NCBI GenBank assembly: GCA_905182555.1
Contig: CAJJBX010000004.1
Span: 33,061 to 97,060 of the forward strand
Origin: an uncultured Ilumatobacter sp.
GTDB lineage: Bacteria > Actinomycetota > Acidimicrobiia > Acidimicrobiales > Ilumatobacteraceae
Direction of reading: 5' to 3'
DNA: 64,000 bases
Of this stretch, positions 41,173-50,843 are shown piece by piece; the stretch's first letter is position 1; every line of letters begins with the position of its first letter. A program made the position numbers and the translations under genes. The notes under the pieces were generated by a model. That model was not told where the DNA came from. It worked only from the letters and a program-made list of their open reading frames with translations, and did no database searches.

Positions 41173-41319
41173 GCCGTTTTCCGGCTGGTTTGTGTGAGCA
41201 ATTGCGGCGTCGTCGCCCAGTTTTCCTCGCACGAAACTAGGTCCCCACTTTTGTGTGAGCGATTGCAGCGTCGGTTCCCACAATCGCTCACGCGAAATCG
41301 AAGATGCCAGTGACGTGCC

Positions 41320-41393
41320 CGACACGACCTTCCACACGACCTTCCACACAACCTTCCACACGACCTTCCGACACGACCTTCCACACGACCGCC
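41320..41393 (+). repeat. Tandem 12-bp CACACGACCTTC-type units (about six, imperfect)
   Basis: Read directly. Confidence 0.9.
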
Positions 41394-41413
41394 AGCGCCT
41401 CTATCCTGCAGGG

Positions 41414-42979
41414 GTGCGCGCGACGTCGATTGGCCATGCGGGAATTCTGATCGAGACGTCAGCAGGGTCAATTCTCTGCGACCCATGGTTCGAGCCGGCA
41501 TTCTTCGGTGGGTGGTTTCCGTTTCCACGCAACGACCAGCTGAGCGCCGATCTGCATGAGCGGATCGAGCAGGCCGACTTCCTCTACGTGTCGCACCTGC
41601 ATGGCGATCACCACGACAAGGCATGGCTCGATCAGCATCTGCGCCGCGATATTCCAATCCTGCTCCCTGGCTTCCCCACTCGCGAGCAGCGGCGCACGTT
41701 GCAGGAGCACGGGTTCACCAATTTCGTGGAGACAAGCGACACCGAAGAACTCGAGATCGCGCCTGGCCTCAAGATCGCTATTCATATCGAGTCGTCGATC
41801 ACTGACGGCCCCGGCGGCGACTCAGCGCTTGTCGTCATTGCCGACGATGCGATCCTCGTCAACCAAAACGACTGCCGCACGAACGACCTCGGTCAGCTCG
41901 CTGCGCACGGTCCGGTCGATCTTCACTGGCTGCAGTTCTCTGGCGCGATCTGGTATCCGATGGTCTATGAGATGGACGACGCCCAGAAGCAGCACCAGTG
42001 CGCAGCCAAGGTCAATGCCCAGTTCGCCCGTGCGATGCGGTACGTCGAAAAAATCGACGCACGCGCGGTTGTGCCCAGCGCCGGCCCACCCTGTTTCCTC
42101 GACCCTGACCTGTTCGGCTTGAACATGATCGACGGTGACGAGCTGTCGATCTTCCCCGACCAGACCACATTTCTTGCGATGCTCAACGACAGCGAACGTG
42201 ATGGCGTGATGAACATCCCCGGCACCACGATTGAGATCGGTGACGCGATTTCCTCGACCCACCCGATGCCGGACGCTCAGGTCGAGGCCATCTTCAACAA
42301 TAAGCGCGCCTACCTCGAGCAGTACCAGGCCGACTGGTTGCCGTGGCTCCACGACATGAAAGCCGACTGGAAGGCGCTCGACATCGACCTGCTGGCCGAG
42401 CTGCAAAACTGGTGGCAGCCGCTCCTCGAGATGGCGCCGACGCTGTGCTCGATGGTCGGAGCGAACGTCGTGATCAACGCGGGCGACCTGCCGATTGTCA
42501 TTGACTTTCCGAACGCCGAAGTACGCCGCCACGACGGCGAGCAGCACGGCTTCCGTTTCGACATCCCGCGCGACCTGGTCGAAGCCGTGACCGCTCAACG
42601 CGCTGTCGACTGGAGTAACTCGCTGCTGCTGTCGTGCCGCTTCACGGCGTGGCGCGAAGGCGAGTTCAACGAATACGTCTACAACTTCTTGAAGTCGCTG
42701 TCGCGTGAACGGATCAAGCGCGCCGAAGCCGAAGTGGTGCGCAAGCTCGAAATCGCAGCGGGCGGCGGCGACCACGTTGACGAGGCCGACATTCAGATCG
42801 GCAACTACGTCGTCCAGCGACGCTGCCCGCACCGCGACGCCGACCTCGAAGCCTTCGGCGAGATCCAAGACGGCGAGTTCGTCTGCACCTTGCACGGATG
42901 GCGCTTCGACTGCGACACCGGCGCCTGCCTCACCTCGCCCACCGAGACCCCCCTCCGCATCCGTCGCGCCTCGCTGTGA
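41414..42979 (+). CDS. MBL-fold hydrolase fused to C-terminal Rieske [2Fe-2S] domain
   Basis: SHLHGDHHD MBL motif; CPHRDADLEAF...CTLHGWRFD Rieske motif; GTG start. Confidence 0.85.
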   Translation: MRATSIGHAGILIETSAGSILCDPWFEPAFFGGWFPFPRNDQLSADLHERIEQADFLYVSHLHGDHHDKAWLDQHLRRDIPILLPGFPTREQRRTLQEHGFTNFVETSDTEELEIAPGLKIAIHIESSITDGPGGDSALVVIADDAILVNQNDCRTNDLGQLAAHGPVDLHWLQFSGAIWYPMVYEMDDAQKQHQCAAKVNAQFARAMRYVEKIDARAVVPSAGPPCFLDPDLFGLNMIDGDELSIFPDQTTFLAMLNDSERDGVMNIPGTTIEIGDAISSTHPMPDAQVEAIFNNKRAYLEQYQADWLPWLHDMKADWKALDIDLLAELQNWWQPLLEMAPTLCSMVGANVVINAGDLPIVIDFPNAEVRRHDGEQHGFRFDIPRDLVEAVTAQRAVDWSNSLLLSCRFTAWREGEFNEYVYNFLKSLSRERIKRAEAEVVRKLEIAAGGGDHVDEADIQIGNYVVQRRCPHRDADLEAFGEIQDGEFVCTLHGWRFDCDTGACLTSPTETPLRIRRASL

Positions 42980-42985
42980 CGACCC

Positions 42986-43018
42986 GCGGTCACACTGTGT
43001 CAGGCACAGTGTGACCGC
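42986..43018. terminator. 14-bp perfect hairpin at gene 3' end
   Basis: GCGGTCACACTGTG-TCAGG-CACAGTGTGACCGC. Confidence 0.65.
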
Positions 43019-43077
43019 CACTCGGCAGGTCATTCCGCATCACCTGGTCGTCTCGACAACGTGAGTAGGTTGGCATC

Positions 43078-43647
43078 ATGTTGTCGGCCTTATTGGACCT
43101 TGGAATTGACCTCAACATCTGGCCGTGGGTGTGGCTGTTCATCGGCGTCACGTTCGTCATCATTGAACTGACAGTGCTTGCTGGCGCATTCGTTCTTCTG
43201 CCCTTTGCCATCTCGGCATTCGCTGCCGCTTTGCTGGGCTTTTACGACGTTGCCATCGAAATCCAGTGGGGCGTCGTCATCTTTGGCGGCGCAGCGTTGT
43301 GGATCCTGCTGTACAAGCGTGTGATGAAATTCGCCGATGAAAGCGACCTTGCTGAAGGTGTCGGCGCCGACCGGCTCGTAGGGATGACGGCGATCGTCAC
43401 CACCACGATCGACCCCGACGACACCGAACGGCGCGGCCGCGTCAAGGTCGAGGGCGAAGTGTGGAGCGCACTCACCAACGATGGGATCGCAATCACCGAC
43501 GGTTCGAAAGTCACCGTCACCGAAGTGCACGGCACTCGGGTAATCGTCACACCGCTCATCGCTGCGCCGCCAACGGCACCGCCCACCGACCCGCCACTCC
43601 AGAAGCCACCCCCACCGAATCAATCAACAGACCGGGAGCAATCATGA
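43078..43647 (+). CDS. NfeD family protein
   Basis: TM N-terminus and OB-fold VGMTAIVTTTIDPDDTERRGRVKVEGEVWSA. Confidence 0.85.
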   Translation: MLSALLDLGIDLNIWPWVWLFIGVTFVIIELTVLAGAFVLLPFAISAFAAALLGFYDVAIEIQWGVVIFGGAALWILLYKRVMKFADESDLAEGVGADRLVGMTAIVTTTIDPDDTERRGRVKVEGEVWSALTNDGIAITDGSKVTVTEVHGTRVIVTPLIAAPPTAPPTDPPLQKPPPPNQSTDREQS

Positions 43648-44693
43648 ATCCCATTGCCATCGTCGTCGTCGTCATTGCGCTCGTCGGCATCGCCGTCCTC
43701 ATCGGCGCCGTCAAGATCGTGCGCCCGTATCAACGCGGCCTCGTTGAGCGTCTCGGCAAGTTCAAGGCAACACGCGAGCCGGGCCTCAACCTGATCCTGC
43801 CGTTCATCGAAACAATGCAGTTGATCGACATGCGTGAGCAAGTCGTTGACGTGCCGCCGCAAGAAGTCATCACCGCCGACAACGTGGTCGTGTCCGTCGA
43901 CGCCGTCGTGTACTACGAGGCAACCGACCCGCAGCGCCTCGTCTACAACATCGCTGACTTCTTCACCGCCATCACGAAGCTCGCCCAGACGAACCTTCGC
44001 AACCTGATCGGCGACATGGAGCTCGACAGGGCGCTCACTTCGCGTGACACGATCAACACCCAGTTGCGCGAGGTGCTCGACGACGCCACTGACAAGTGGG
44101 GTGTGCGAGTGGTTCGTGTCGAAATTCAGCGCATCGATCCGCCGCCGGACATCGTGTCAGCAATGCACGCGCAGATGCGCGCTGAGCGCGATCGTCGTGC
44201 AACGGTCACCGAGGCTAAGGGCTACCAGGAAGCCGCTATTGCTCGTGCCGACGGCGAACAGCAGGCCGCGGTGCTCTCGGCAACCGGGCGCAAGGAGGCT
44301 GCGATCCTTGACGCGCAAGGCGAGGCCGAAGCAATTCGGCTTCGTGCGCAGGCGAACAAGATCCGGCTCGAACTGATCGGCGAGGGTGAAGGCCTCGCTG
44401 CAAAAGCACGCCTCACCGGCATCAAGGAAGCAAAAACCGATCACAACGTGCTCACCGTCGAGTACCTGTCGGCACTTGAAAAGATCGGCGATGGTCGGGC
44501 AACAAAGCTCGTCATTCCTGCAGAGTTCTCTGGCCTCCTTGGCACGGTTGCCGCATTCGCCGAAACAATTCGTCCCGAAGACTCCAGCGACGAGGTTCGC
44601 CCGAGGGACGGCCTGCCGATTCCCGCTGACAACGATCGTGTCGAGCTTCCCGAGCCCGATCGCGCCGAGTACCGCGACGCTGACGGAAACTGA
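43644..44693 (+). CDS. SPFH/Band 7 (stomatin-like) protein
   Basis: KIVRPYQRGLVERLGKFKATREPGLNLILPFIE; overlaps NfeD by ATGA. Confidence 0.93.
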   Translation: MNPIAIVVVVIALVGIAVLIGAVKIVRPYQRGLVERLGKFKATREPGLNLILPFIETMQLIDMREQVVDVPPQEVITADNVVVSVDAVVYYEATDPQRLVYNIADFFTAITKLAQTNLRNLIGDMELDRALTSRDTINTQLREVLDDATDKWGVRVVRVEIQRIDPPPDIVSAMHAQMRAERDRRATVTEAKGYQEAAIARADGEQQAAVLSATGRKEAAILDAQGEAEAIRLRAQANKIRLELIGEGEGLAAKARLTGIKEAKTDHNVLTVEYLSALEKIGDGRATKLVIPAEFSGLLGTVAAFAETIRPEDSSDEVRPRDGLPIPADNDRVELPEPDRAEYRDADGN

Positions 44694-44695
44694 TC

Positions 44696-45238
44696 ATGCG
44701 CATCATCGATGCACCGCGGGAGGGCTGGTACCCCGACCCCGATGGCCGTCAGCGGCTGCGCTGGTGGGACGGGCTTGACTGGACCGACATCCGTCGGGCA
44801 CCCCCAAGTAGCGCCGAACTGACGCGAGCTGAAGCGCTCGTTCCGCGTGAGCCAATCGCCGCCGACCAGCGGGCGTACACCGATCGGCCACAGGGCTACT
44901 CACGCCAGGAAACACAAGAAATCATTGCCGAGGTCCGCACCGTCGCCCGCCAAGAACTCGATCGGGCCGCCGAGCAATTCTCACAGCGCGCCACCACTGC
45001 GGTCCGCAGCTTCACGCCGTTGATCACCCAATACACGAGCAAATTTTTGCGCTGGGTGAAAATCGCGCTCGGCATTGCCACCGTGCTATTCATCGCATGG
45101 CTGCTCTTCCAGGCAATCGCGACGCAGAGCTTCATCGCGTGGCTCGGTGACCGCATCGACAGCCTCACTGAAGACGCTGGCAGCACACAATTGCGCATGG
45201 GGTCAGGCCCCTTTCGCAACTCTGTGATGAGTCGCTGA
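44696..45238 (+). CDS. DUF2510 membrane protein; C-terminal tail encoded by the inverted-repeat arm
   Basis: GWYPDPDGRQRLRWWDGLDWTD; TM; tail DAGSTQLRMGSGPFRNSVMSR lies in the 85-bp repeat. Confidence 0.7.
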   Translation: MRIIDAPREGWYPDPDGRQRLRWWDGLDWTDIRRAPPSSAELTRAEALVPREPIAADQRAYTDRPQGYSRQETQEIIAEVRTVARQELDRAAEQFSQRATTAVRSFTPLITQYTSKFLRWVKIALGIATVLFIAWLLFQAIATQSFIAWLGDRIDSLTEDAGSTQLRMGSGPFRNSVMSR

Positions 45239-45257
45239 TCACTGCGGGGACCCGCGT

Positions 45258-45473
45258 ACGGACAACGTCAGCGGCGCTCGCGTCTGCCGCAGTCAGAGCA
45301 ACTGAGATCGTGTTCAACGCATCGACGGCCTGTTCGTAGGCCCCGACACCGTCGACGTTTGGCGGCTGCGCCCAGGTCCCCGCCACGTGCACTTGATTGC
45401 CGACCTTCGCGACTCTGCTTTACCCGTACGGCTCCTCATACGGGCCGCCTGACGCGATGTTCTGTCGCTGCAT
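45258..45473 (-). pseudogene. RidA/YjgF family pseudogene, 3' end replaced by the IR arm
   Basis: MQRQNIASGGPYEEPYG*SRVAKVGNQVHVAGTWAQPPNVDGVGAYEQAVDALNTISVALTAADASAADVVRTRV. Confidence 0.7.
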
Positions 45474-45547
45474 CGGTGCAGTGCGCCACGCCGGCGCCGC
45501 GCCATAGCGTTGGTTTGATGAGCACGCGTCGCAATCTCGGTCGTCCT

Positions 45548-45670
45548 CACTCCGGGGATACCTGCGTCGTACCGAAAGGCGTCGAGCACTGCCCCGAGGC
45601 TGCTCCCAGAACCAAGATTTTGATGTTCGAACCGCAGGGCACCCGGTCGACCAGCGATGAGGGCGGCGTC
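45548..45670 (+). pseudogene. Cupin C-terminal fragment running into the IR arm
   Basis: HSGDTCVVPKGVEHCPEAAPRTKILMFEPQGTRSTSDEGG. Confidence 0.65.
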
Positions 45671-45756
45671 ACGCGGGTCCCCGCAGTGATCAGCGACTCA
45701 TCACAGAGTTGCGAAAGGGGCCTGACCCCATGCGCAATTGTGTGCTGCCAGCGTCA

Positions 45757-48672
45757 TCAGCTGAAAGTGTGCTTGCCGGTTGGCACTCGGTACTGCTCGA
45801 GGATGTCGGGGCCGCAGCTGGCTGTCCCGACGCCGCGATGCGCAACGTCGACGTGGACGACGAGGGTCTTGCGAGGCTTGATGTCGGTCTCGTGCCCAGC
45901 AGCGAACAAGTCCTGAGCGGTGAACCTTGTTGCCGAGACATGCATTGTCGTCGGCTGCAAGACATTGAGTCGAACAACCTCACCAGTGCCTGACTTCACG
46001 AACTCGAACCACCGGCAATCGGTCCGCAGGCCGAACTCCTGGGGAACGAGGTACGGCGCAGCGTCAATACCTGATTCCCACGTGCCGACCATGGCACCGC
46101 GGTTGCGGTCGGGGTAGTTCTCGAGTTGGCCACGGCCGAACCAACGGGTCTGATCGAACCCCGCCTTCAGCTGGAAGGTGATGCCGACGCGACCAAGGTC
46201 GTTCAGTGCATCTGGCACGTTGACGGTGTGGTGGTGCACTTCGGAACCGTCGTCGAGTACCTGGACGCGATGATCATGTGCGACGAGTTCATCGGCTGGC
46301 TGAGTGTCGACGCCTGCGGCCTGCCACGCCTGCAGGCTCGTCCCGCCAATGCCGTACATCTCGTGGAGTTCGGGCATCAGTTTGTAGCCATCGTTGTCGG
46401 TCGATGCACGGAAGATCGACAGTTCGATCGGCGCAGCGAACAGCTTTGCGACGGAGCTGCCAGCGGCCTGCGGAGCATCGCTCTTGAGCCGAGTGATCTT
46501 CGCTTGCTTTGCAGCTTTCAGCTGCACCTGATCGCGGGCGACGACGTGACCAGCGGGCGCCCACGCGGTTGACGCGCGTTGGCTAAACGTGACGGTGAGG
46601 TGAGCGTCAGGGTCGGTTGGCGTCACGCAGGGCATCGGCAGTTTCACGGACTGACCTGGCGAAACCGTTGGCACCTCAAGGGTGCCCGAACCACGGACGC
46701 TGCCGCCCACATTCAGTTCCCAGGTGGCAGCGAGGTCATCGAGGTTGGTAAAGCTGCGCCGGTTCGAAATGACGAGGTTCGCGCCTTTCTTTTCCATCGT
46801 CGCTGGGCGATACACCCACTCGACTTCCTGAATGGCGGGGTGCGGAACGAGGTCGGCAGACATCAGGCCGTCGGCAACGAAGTTGCCATCGTGGATTGCC
46901 TCACCGAACTGGCCGCCGTAGGCAAACCCTTTCTTGCCGTTCGGCAACGTGGTGGACAGGCCGTGGTCCTTCCACTCCCAGATGAAGCCGCCCTGCAGGC
47001 CGGGTGTGGCAAGGATCGTGTCCCAGTAGTCGGCAAGCGAGCCGTTCGAGTTGCCCATGGCATGGCTGTATTCGCACATGATGAATGGGCGATCACCGGC
47101 GTAGGCAGCCGTGTCTTGGTGGGTCGGGTACATCGGACAGACAACATCGCTCGCGTGGCGGCCACCATCGAGCCAGCCTTCGTGGAACGAGGCCGGTTCG
47201 TAGTGCAGCGGGCGAGTTGGGTCGGCGTGGCGGATCCAGCCGGCCTGAGCGTCGTGGTTGCGGCCGTAACCGGCCTCATTGCCAAGCGACCACATGATGA
47301 CGCTGGCATGGTTCCGGTCGCGCTCTACCATCCGCGCAGCGCGGGCCACCCAGGTCGTGCGCCACGCCGGGTCATTGCACAAGCTCGTGTTGTAGGCGTG
47401 GGCCTCGAGGTTGGCTTCATCAACGACGTACATGCCGATCTCGTCGCACAGGTCGAGCAGCCGGGGGTCGTTTGGATAGTGAGCACAGCGCACAGCGGTG
47501 ATGTTGTGGCGGCGCATCGCAAGCAGATCGTCGCGGATGTTGTCAATCGTGAGCGCCTTGCCCCGGGTTGGATGGTGGTCGTGGCGGTTGACGCCGAAGA
47601 TCCAGGCCGGCTTCCCGTTGATCAACAGTTCGTTCCCACTGATGACAATCGAGCGGAAACCAATGATCTGAGGATGGGCCTCGGCAACCTCACCAGACGG
47701 GTTGATCAGTTCGACGATCACGCGATATCGACAGGGCGATTCGGCTGACCACGGTGCGATTCCAGGCAACGTAAAGCTGGCCTCGGTTTTGTGCCCGAAG
47801 AAGCCCATCGGTTGGTAAAAGGTGTGCGGGACTTTCTTGGTGATCGGCTTGGAGAGCTGCTTGCCTTTGAGCGTCTCGATGCGCGTCTTGATCTTCCAGC
47901 CCTCGGTCGGTGCAGTGAATCCTCCGACGATGGCGGTGACGTCAAGCGTGCCGCTTCCGTCGACGTGGTTGTAGCTGGCGTCGCAGATCAGGTTGTCAAC
48001 GTGGGTGGCACCGCGGGCTTCGACAAATACCTCGCGGTGTAGTCCGCCCATCCACCATTGGTCTTGATCTTCGACATAGCTCTGCGCGCTCCACTTACTG
48101 ACGACGATCGTGAGGTCGTTGTCGCCGTGTTCAACGAACTTGGTGATGTCGTATTCGCTCGCTAACCGGCTGTCGGTGCCGTAGCCAACCCATCGGCCGT
48201 TGACGTAGAGCACGTGGGTGCTCTCCGCTCCGCCGATGTGCAGGACGATCTGGCGGCCGTCCCAGCTGTTCGGCACCTTGAATGGACGGCGGTAGACGCC
48301 CGTCGGGTTCTTCTCGGGCAGCGTCGGCGGCGGCCCGTTGAATGGCATCTGCACGTTCGTGTATTGCGGTAAGTCGCCGGTGTTCTGCATTGTCCAGTTG
48401 CCCGGGACAGCGACACGCAGCCACGAACTCCCGGTTGGTGCCTTGATGATTGCGTTGGCCGGTACAGCATCGGGTGATTCGTAGAGGCGGAAGTTCCATT
48501 TGCCGTTGAGCGTGCGGCGCCACGGCGATGCGTCGCCGTCGTGAACTCGGTCGTTCTGGCGAGCCTCAGCGGCCGTTGGAAAAGCGGTCGTGGGTGTACG
48601 CATTGGTAACCGGTTGAGTTCGACTACCGCCGGATCGACCCACGGACGAACAGAACCAACACCAGGAAGCAT
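45757..48672 (-). CDS. lacZ: Beta-galactosidase, GH2
   Basis: GVNRHDHHPTRGKAL, DEANLEAHAY, WSLGNEAGYGRNHDA, GGFIWEWKDHG. Confidence 0.95.
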   Translation of the reverse strand: MLPGVGSVRPWVDPAVVELNRLPMRTPTTAFPTAAEARQNDRVHDGDASPWRRTLNGKWNFRLYESPDAVPANAIIKAPTGSSWLRVAVPGNWTMQNTGDLPQYTNVQMPFNGPPPTLPEKNPTGVYRRPFKVPNSWDGRQIVLHIGGAESTHVLYVNGRWVGYGTDSRLASEYDITKFVEHGDNDLTIVVSKWSAQSYVEDQDQWWMGGLHREVFVEARGATHVDNLICDASYNHVDGSGTLDVTAIVGGFTAPTEGWKIKTRIETLKGKQLSKPITKKVPHTFYQPMGFFGHKTEASFTLPGIAPWSAESPCRYRVIVELINPSGEVAEAHPQIIGFRSIVISGNELLINGKPAWIFGVNRHDHHPTRGKALTIDNIRDDLLAMRRHNITAVRCAHYPNDPRLLDLCDEIGMYVVDEANLEAHAYNTSLCNDPAWRTTWVARAARMVERDRNHASVIMWSLGNEAGYGRNHDAQAGWIRHADPTRPLHYEPASFHEGWLDGGRHASDVVCPMYPTHQDTAAYAGDRPFIMCEYSHAMGNSNGSLADYWDTILATPGLQGGFIWEWKDHGLSTTLPNGKKGFAYGGQFGEAIHDGNFVADGLMSADLVPHPAIQEVEWVYRPATMEKKGANLVISNRRSFTNLDDLAATWELNVGGSVRGSGTLEVPTVSPGQSVKLPMPCVTPTDPDAHLTVTFSQRASTAWAPAGHVVARDQVQLKAAKQAKITRLKSDAPQAAGSSVAKLFAAPIELSIFRASTDNDGYKLMPELHEMYGIGGTSLQAWQAAGVDTQPADELVAHDHRVQVLDDGSEVHHHTVNVPDALNDLGRVGITFQLKAGFDQTRWFGRGQLENYPDRNRGAMVGTWESGIDAAPYLVPQEFGLRTDCRWFEFVKSGTGEVVRLNVLQPTTMHVSATRFTAQDLFAAGHETDIKPRKTLVVHVDVAHRGVGTASCGPDILEQYRVPTGKHTFS

Positions 48673-48753
48673 GATCCAGATTCTGGCATGCGCTCCCCAC
48701 CACTCCTCGTTCCGCAGTCAGGAACTCACACACCGCCAGCGCTACCGACCGAA

Positions 48754-49659
48754 TCAGGCGCCGTCGTGGACCCAGACGGGGGAGTTGAGCGGCATGATGC
48801 CGCTTTCCCAGATCCAGTCCATTGCCGGCACGCTCACCCGCACGCAGCCGTGGGAGGCCGGGTAGTTCGGGATGGAGTTCGAGCCGTGCACTGCGACGCC
48901 GCCGACGAAGTACTTGGGGCGGTAGATCTCGCCGAGATCGCCTTCCCACCAGCCGTCGGGCCGCTCGCGATTGACGTCGTGGAGGCCGCTCGGGGTGAGC
49001 GAGATGCCCCGCTGGATTTCACCAGGGGTGTTCTGATCTGGCTCCTCGTAGGCCTCGCCGTTGCCGGTCGAGGTGTTGAGGATGTATTCGGTGCGACCCT
49101 CGACAACGAAGAAGAGCAGCTGTTTGGCCTTGTCGACTTCGACGAGCGTGCCGGAGTTGGCTCGGGCCACGGGCCGCAGATCAATATTCGAGATCGCCGT
49201 GGCGGTCTGTTCGTCGAGCTTGCCGTCTGGGCTGTCGAAGCCCATGTACTTCTCGAAGGCCATGACTGCCTGGCGGGTCGTGCGGCCGTAGTCGCCGTCG
49301 ATGCCCTGGACCCAGAAACCAAGCTCGGTGAGTCGGTTTTGTAGGCGGGCCGTTTCGGCGCCGTCGGAGGTGCCGAGCGCCGGGATTGGCGGGTCGAGCA
49401 CCAGGACTTCGACGATGTTGACCGGCAGTGTGGTTGTGGGGGCGGTGGTCGTCGGCGTCACCGTGGTGGTCGGCGCCTCGGTGGCGTTTGGGGCAACGGT
49501 CGTTGTCGGGGCTGCTGTGGTGGTCGGTGCCACGGTGGTGGCAATGACAGTTGCGCGGCCATCGCCGCTCGTGAGAGCGGTGGAGCAACCGCCGAGCGCG
49601 ACGAGGCCGAAGACGACTGCGCATCCAATGCGCACTGTTCGACAATCTGCAGGTAGCAC
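48754..49659 (-). CDS. L,D-transpeptidase with peptidoglycan-binding domain
   Basis: VHGSNSIPNYPASHGCVRVS; RLTELGFWVQGIDGDYGRTTRQAVMAFEK. Confidence 0.9.
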   Translation of the reverse strand: MLPADCRTVRIGCAVVFGLVALGGCSTALTSGDGRATVIATTVAPTTTAAPTTTVAPNATEAPTTTVTPTTTAPTTTLPVNIVEVLVLDPPIPALGTSDGAETARLQNRLTELGFWVQGIDGDYGRTTRQAVMAFEKYMGFDSPDGKLDEQTATAISNIDLRPVARANSGTLVEVDKAKQLLFFVVEGRTEYILNTSTGNGEAYEEPDQNTPGEIQRGISLTPSGLHDVNRERPDGWWEGDLGEIYRPKYFVGGVAVHGSNSIPNYPASHGCVRVSVPAMDWIWESGIMPLNSPVWVHDGA

Positions 49660-49791
49660 TTACGGCGATTTTAGTCGCACACGAAAGAACAATGCCGTTC
49701 AATGCCGGGCCATTCGGGCAGTTTTCACCAATTTTTAATTCTTGGCCCGCAGGAGAGCATCGGGCGTCCGAGCGGGCTGAAATTGTGACGG

Positions 49792-50718
49792 TCACGCTTC
49801 GGGTCGCAACACGAAATCTGGTGCGACGGCAATGTCTTTCGGCAGCGCAGCTGGATCAAACCGGTTGACGAGGTCACCGACCCCAACAGCTTCGCCTGGC
49901 GCAGCCAACTTGAGCGATGACCCAATCCATGACATGACCGCAGCGGATGAGATGTCGGCGTCGCGTAGTTCGCCAAGCGTTGTTGCGCCGTGGCTCTTCG
50001 CCAAGCGTTCGCCATTGGCGCCAAAGACCAGTGGAATGTGGAGGTAGCTCGGCGTCTCGATGCCGAGCATCTGTTGGAGCATCACGTGGCGCGGCGTGGA
50101 TGGCAGGAGGTCGTCGCCCCGCACCACATCGGTGATGCCCTGGAGCCCGTCGTCGACGACGACAGCAAGGTTGTATGCGGGCACGCCGTCGTTGCGCCGC
50201 AGCACGAAGTCGTCGACGCCACCGGACTGCGGCCCGACAAGTCGATCAACGAAGTCGTAGATGCCATGGTCGGTGCGTAAGCGGAGTGCGGGTGGGCGGC
50301 CCGATGCTCGACGTTCGGCTCGCGCGCTAATTGACAGGTCGCGGCACGTGCCTGGGTACGAGCCGGGTGGGCCGTGCGGTGCACTCGATGCGGCTTCGAT
50401 GTCATTGCGGATCTCGCGACGGCTGCAGAAGCACTCGTATACAGAGCCAGCAGCGGCGAGTTGGTCGATCGCCGCGTCGTACAGATGGAAACGCTCGCTT
50501 TGTCTGACAACGTCACCATCCCAGTCGAGGCCGAGCGCGGTCATGTCGCGAAGCTGTGCGGCTTCGTGTTCGGGTCGGGCCTGGACTCGGTCGAGGTCTT
50601 CCATTCGCACCAGAAACGGGCGCCCATCGGCGCGCGCCGACAGCCACGCCACGACCGCTGTACGCAGGTTTCCGAGATGCAACTCACCCGTCGGAGATGG
50701 AGCAAACCGCCCAGTCAT
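49792..50718 (-). CDS. gluQ: Glutamyl-Q tRNA(Asp) synthetase
   Basis: GRFAPSPTGELHLGNLRTAVVAWL; short GluRS paralogue. Confidence 0.9.
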   Translation of the reverse strand: MTGRFAPSPTGELHLGNLRTAVVAWLSARADGRPFLVRMEDLDRVQARPEHEAAQLRDMTALGLDWDGDVVRQSERFHLYDAAIDQLAAAGSVYECFCSRREIRNDIEAASSAPHGPPGSYPGTCRDLSISARAERRASGRPPALRLRTDHGIYDFVDRLVGPQSGGVDDFVLRRNDGVPAYNLAVVVDDGLQGITDVVRGDDLLPSTPRHVMLQQMLGIETPSYLHIPLVFGANGERLAKSHGATTLGELRDADISSAAVMSWIGSSLKLAAPGEAVGVGDLVNRFDPAALPKDIAVAPDFVLRPEA

Positions 50719-50843
50719 AGCCACATCATGCCGCGCCCGGCAACGCGGCACGCGACGGCGGCTGCGCGAGGGACATTATCTTTGGAATTATCTGAGGCAC
50801 AAACGACTCATGTGAGCTGGCCCTACGCCCTACAGTCATCTGT

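Larger units (their letters stand above)
45173..45755. mobile_element. ~583 bp island bounded by 85-bp perfect terminal inverted repeats
   Basis: 45173-45257 is the exact reverse complement of 45671-45755. Confidence 0.6.

Noticed and set aside
41822-43033. 403-aa minus-strand ORF
   Set aside because: Antisense to the MBL-Rieske gene, whose motifs are unambiguous.
43078-44693. NfeD-SPFH pair as a novel system
   Set aside because: Well-known conserved operon arrangement.
46579-47748. 389-aa plus-strand ORF
   Set aside because: Antisense shadow of lacZ, which has all GH2 motifs.
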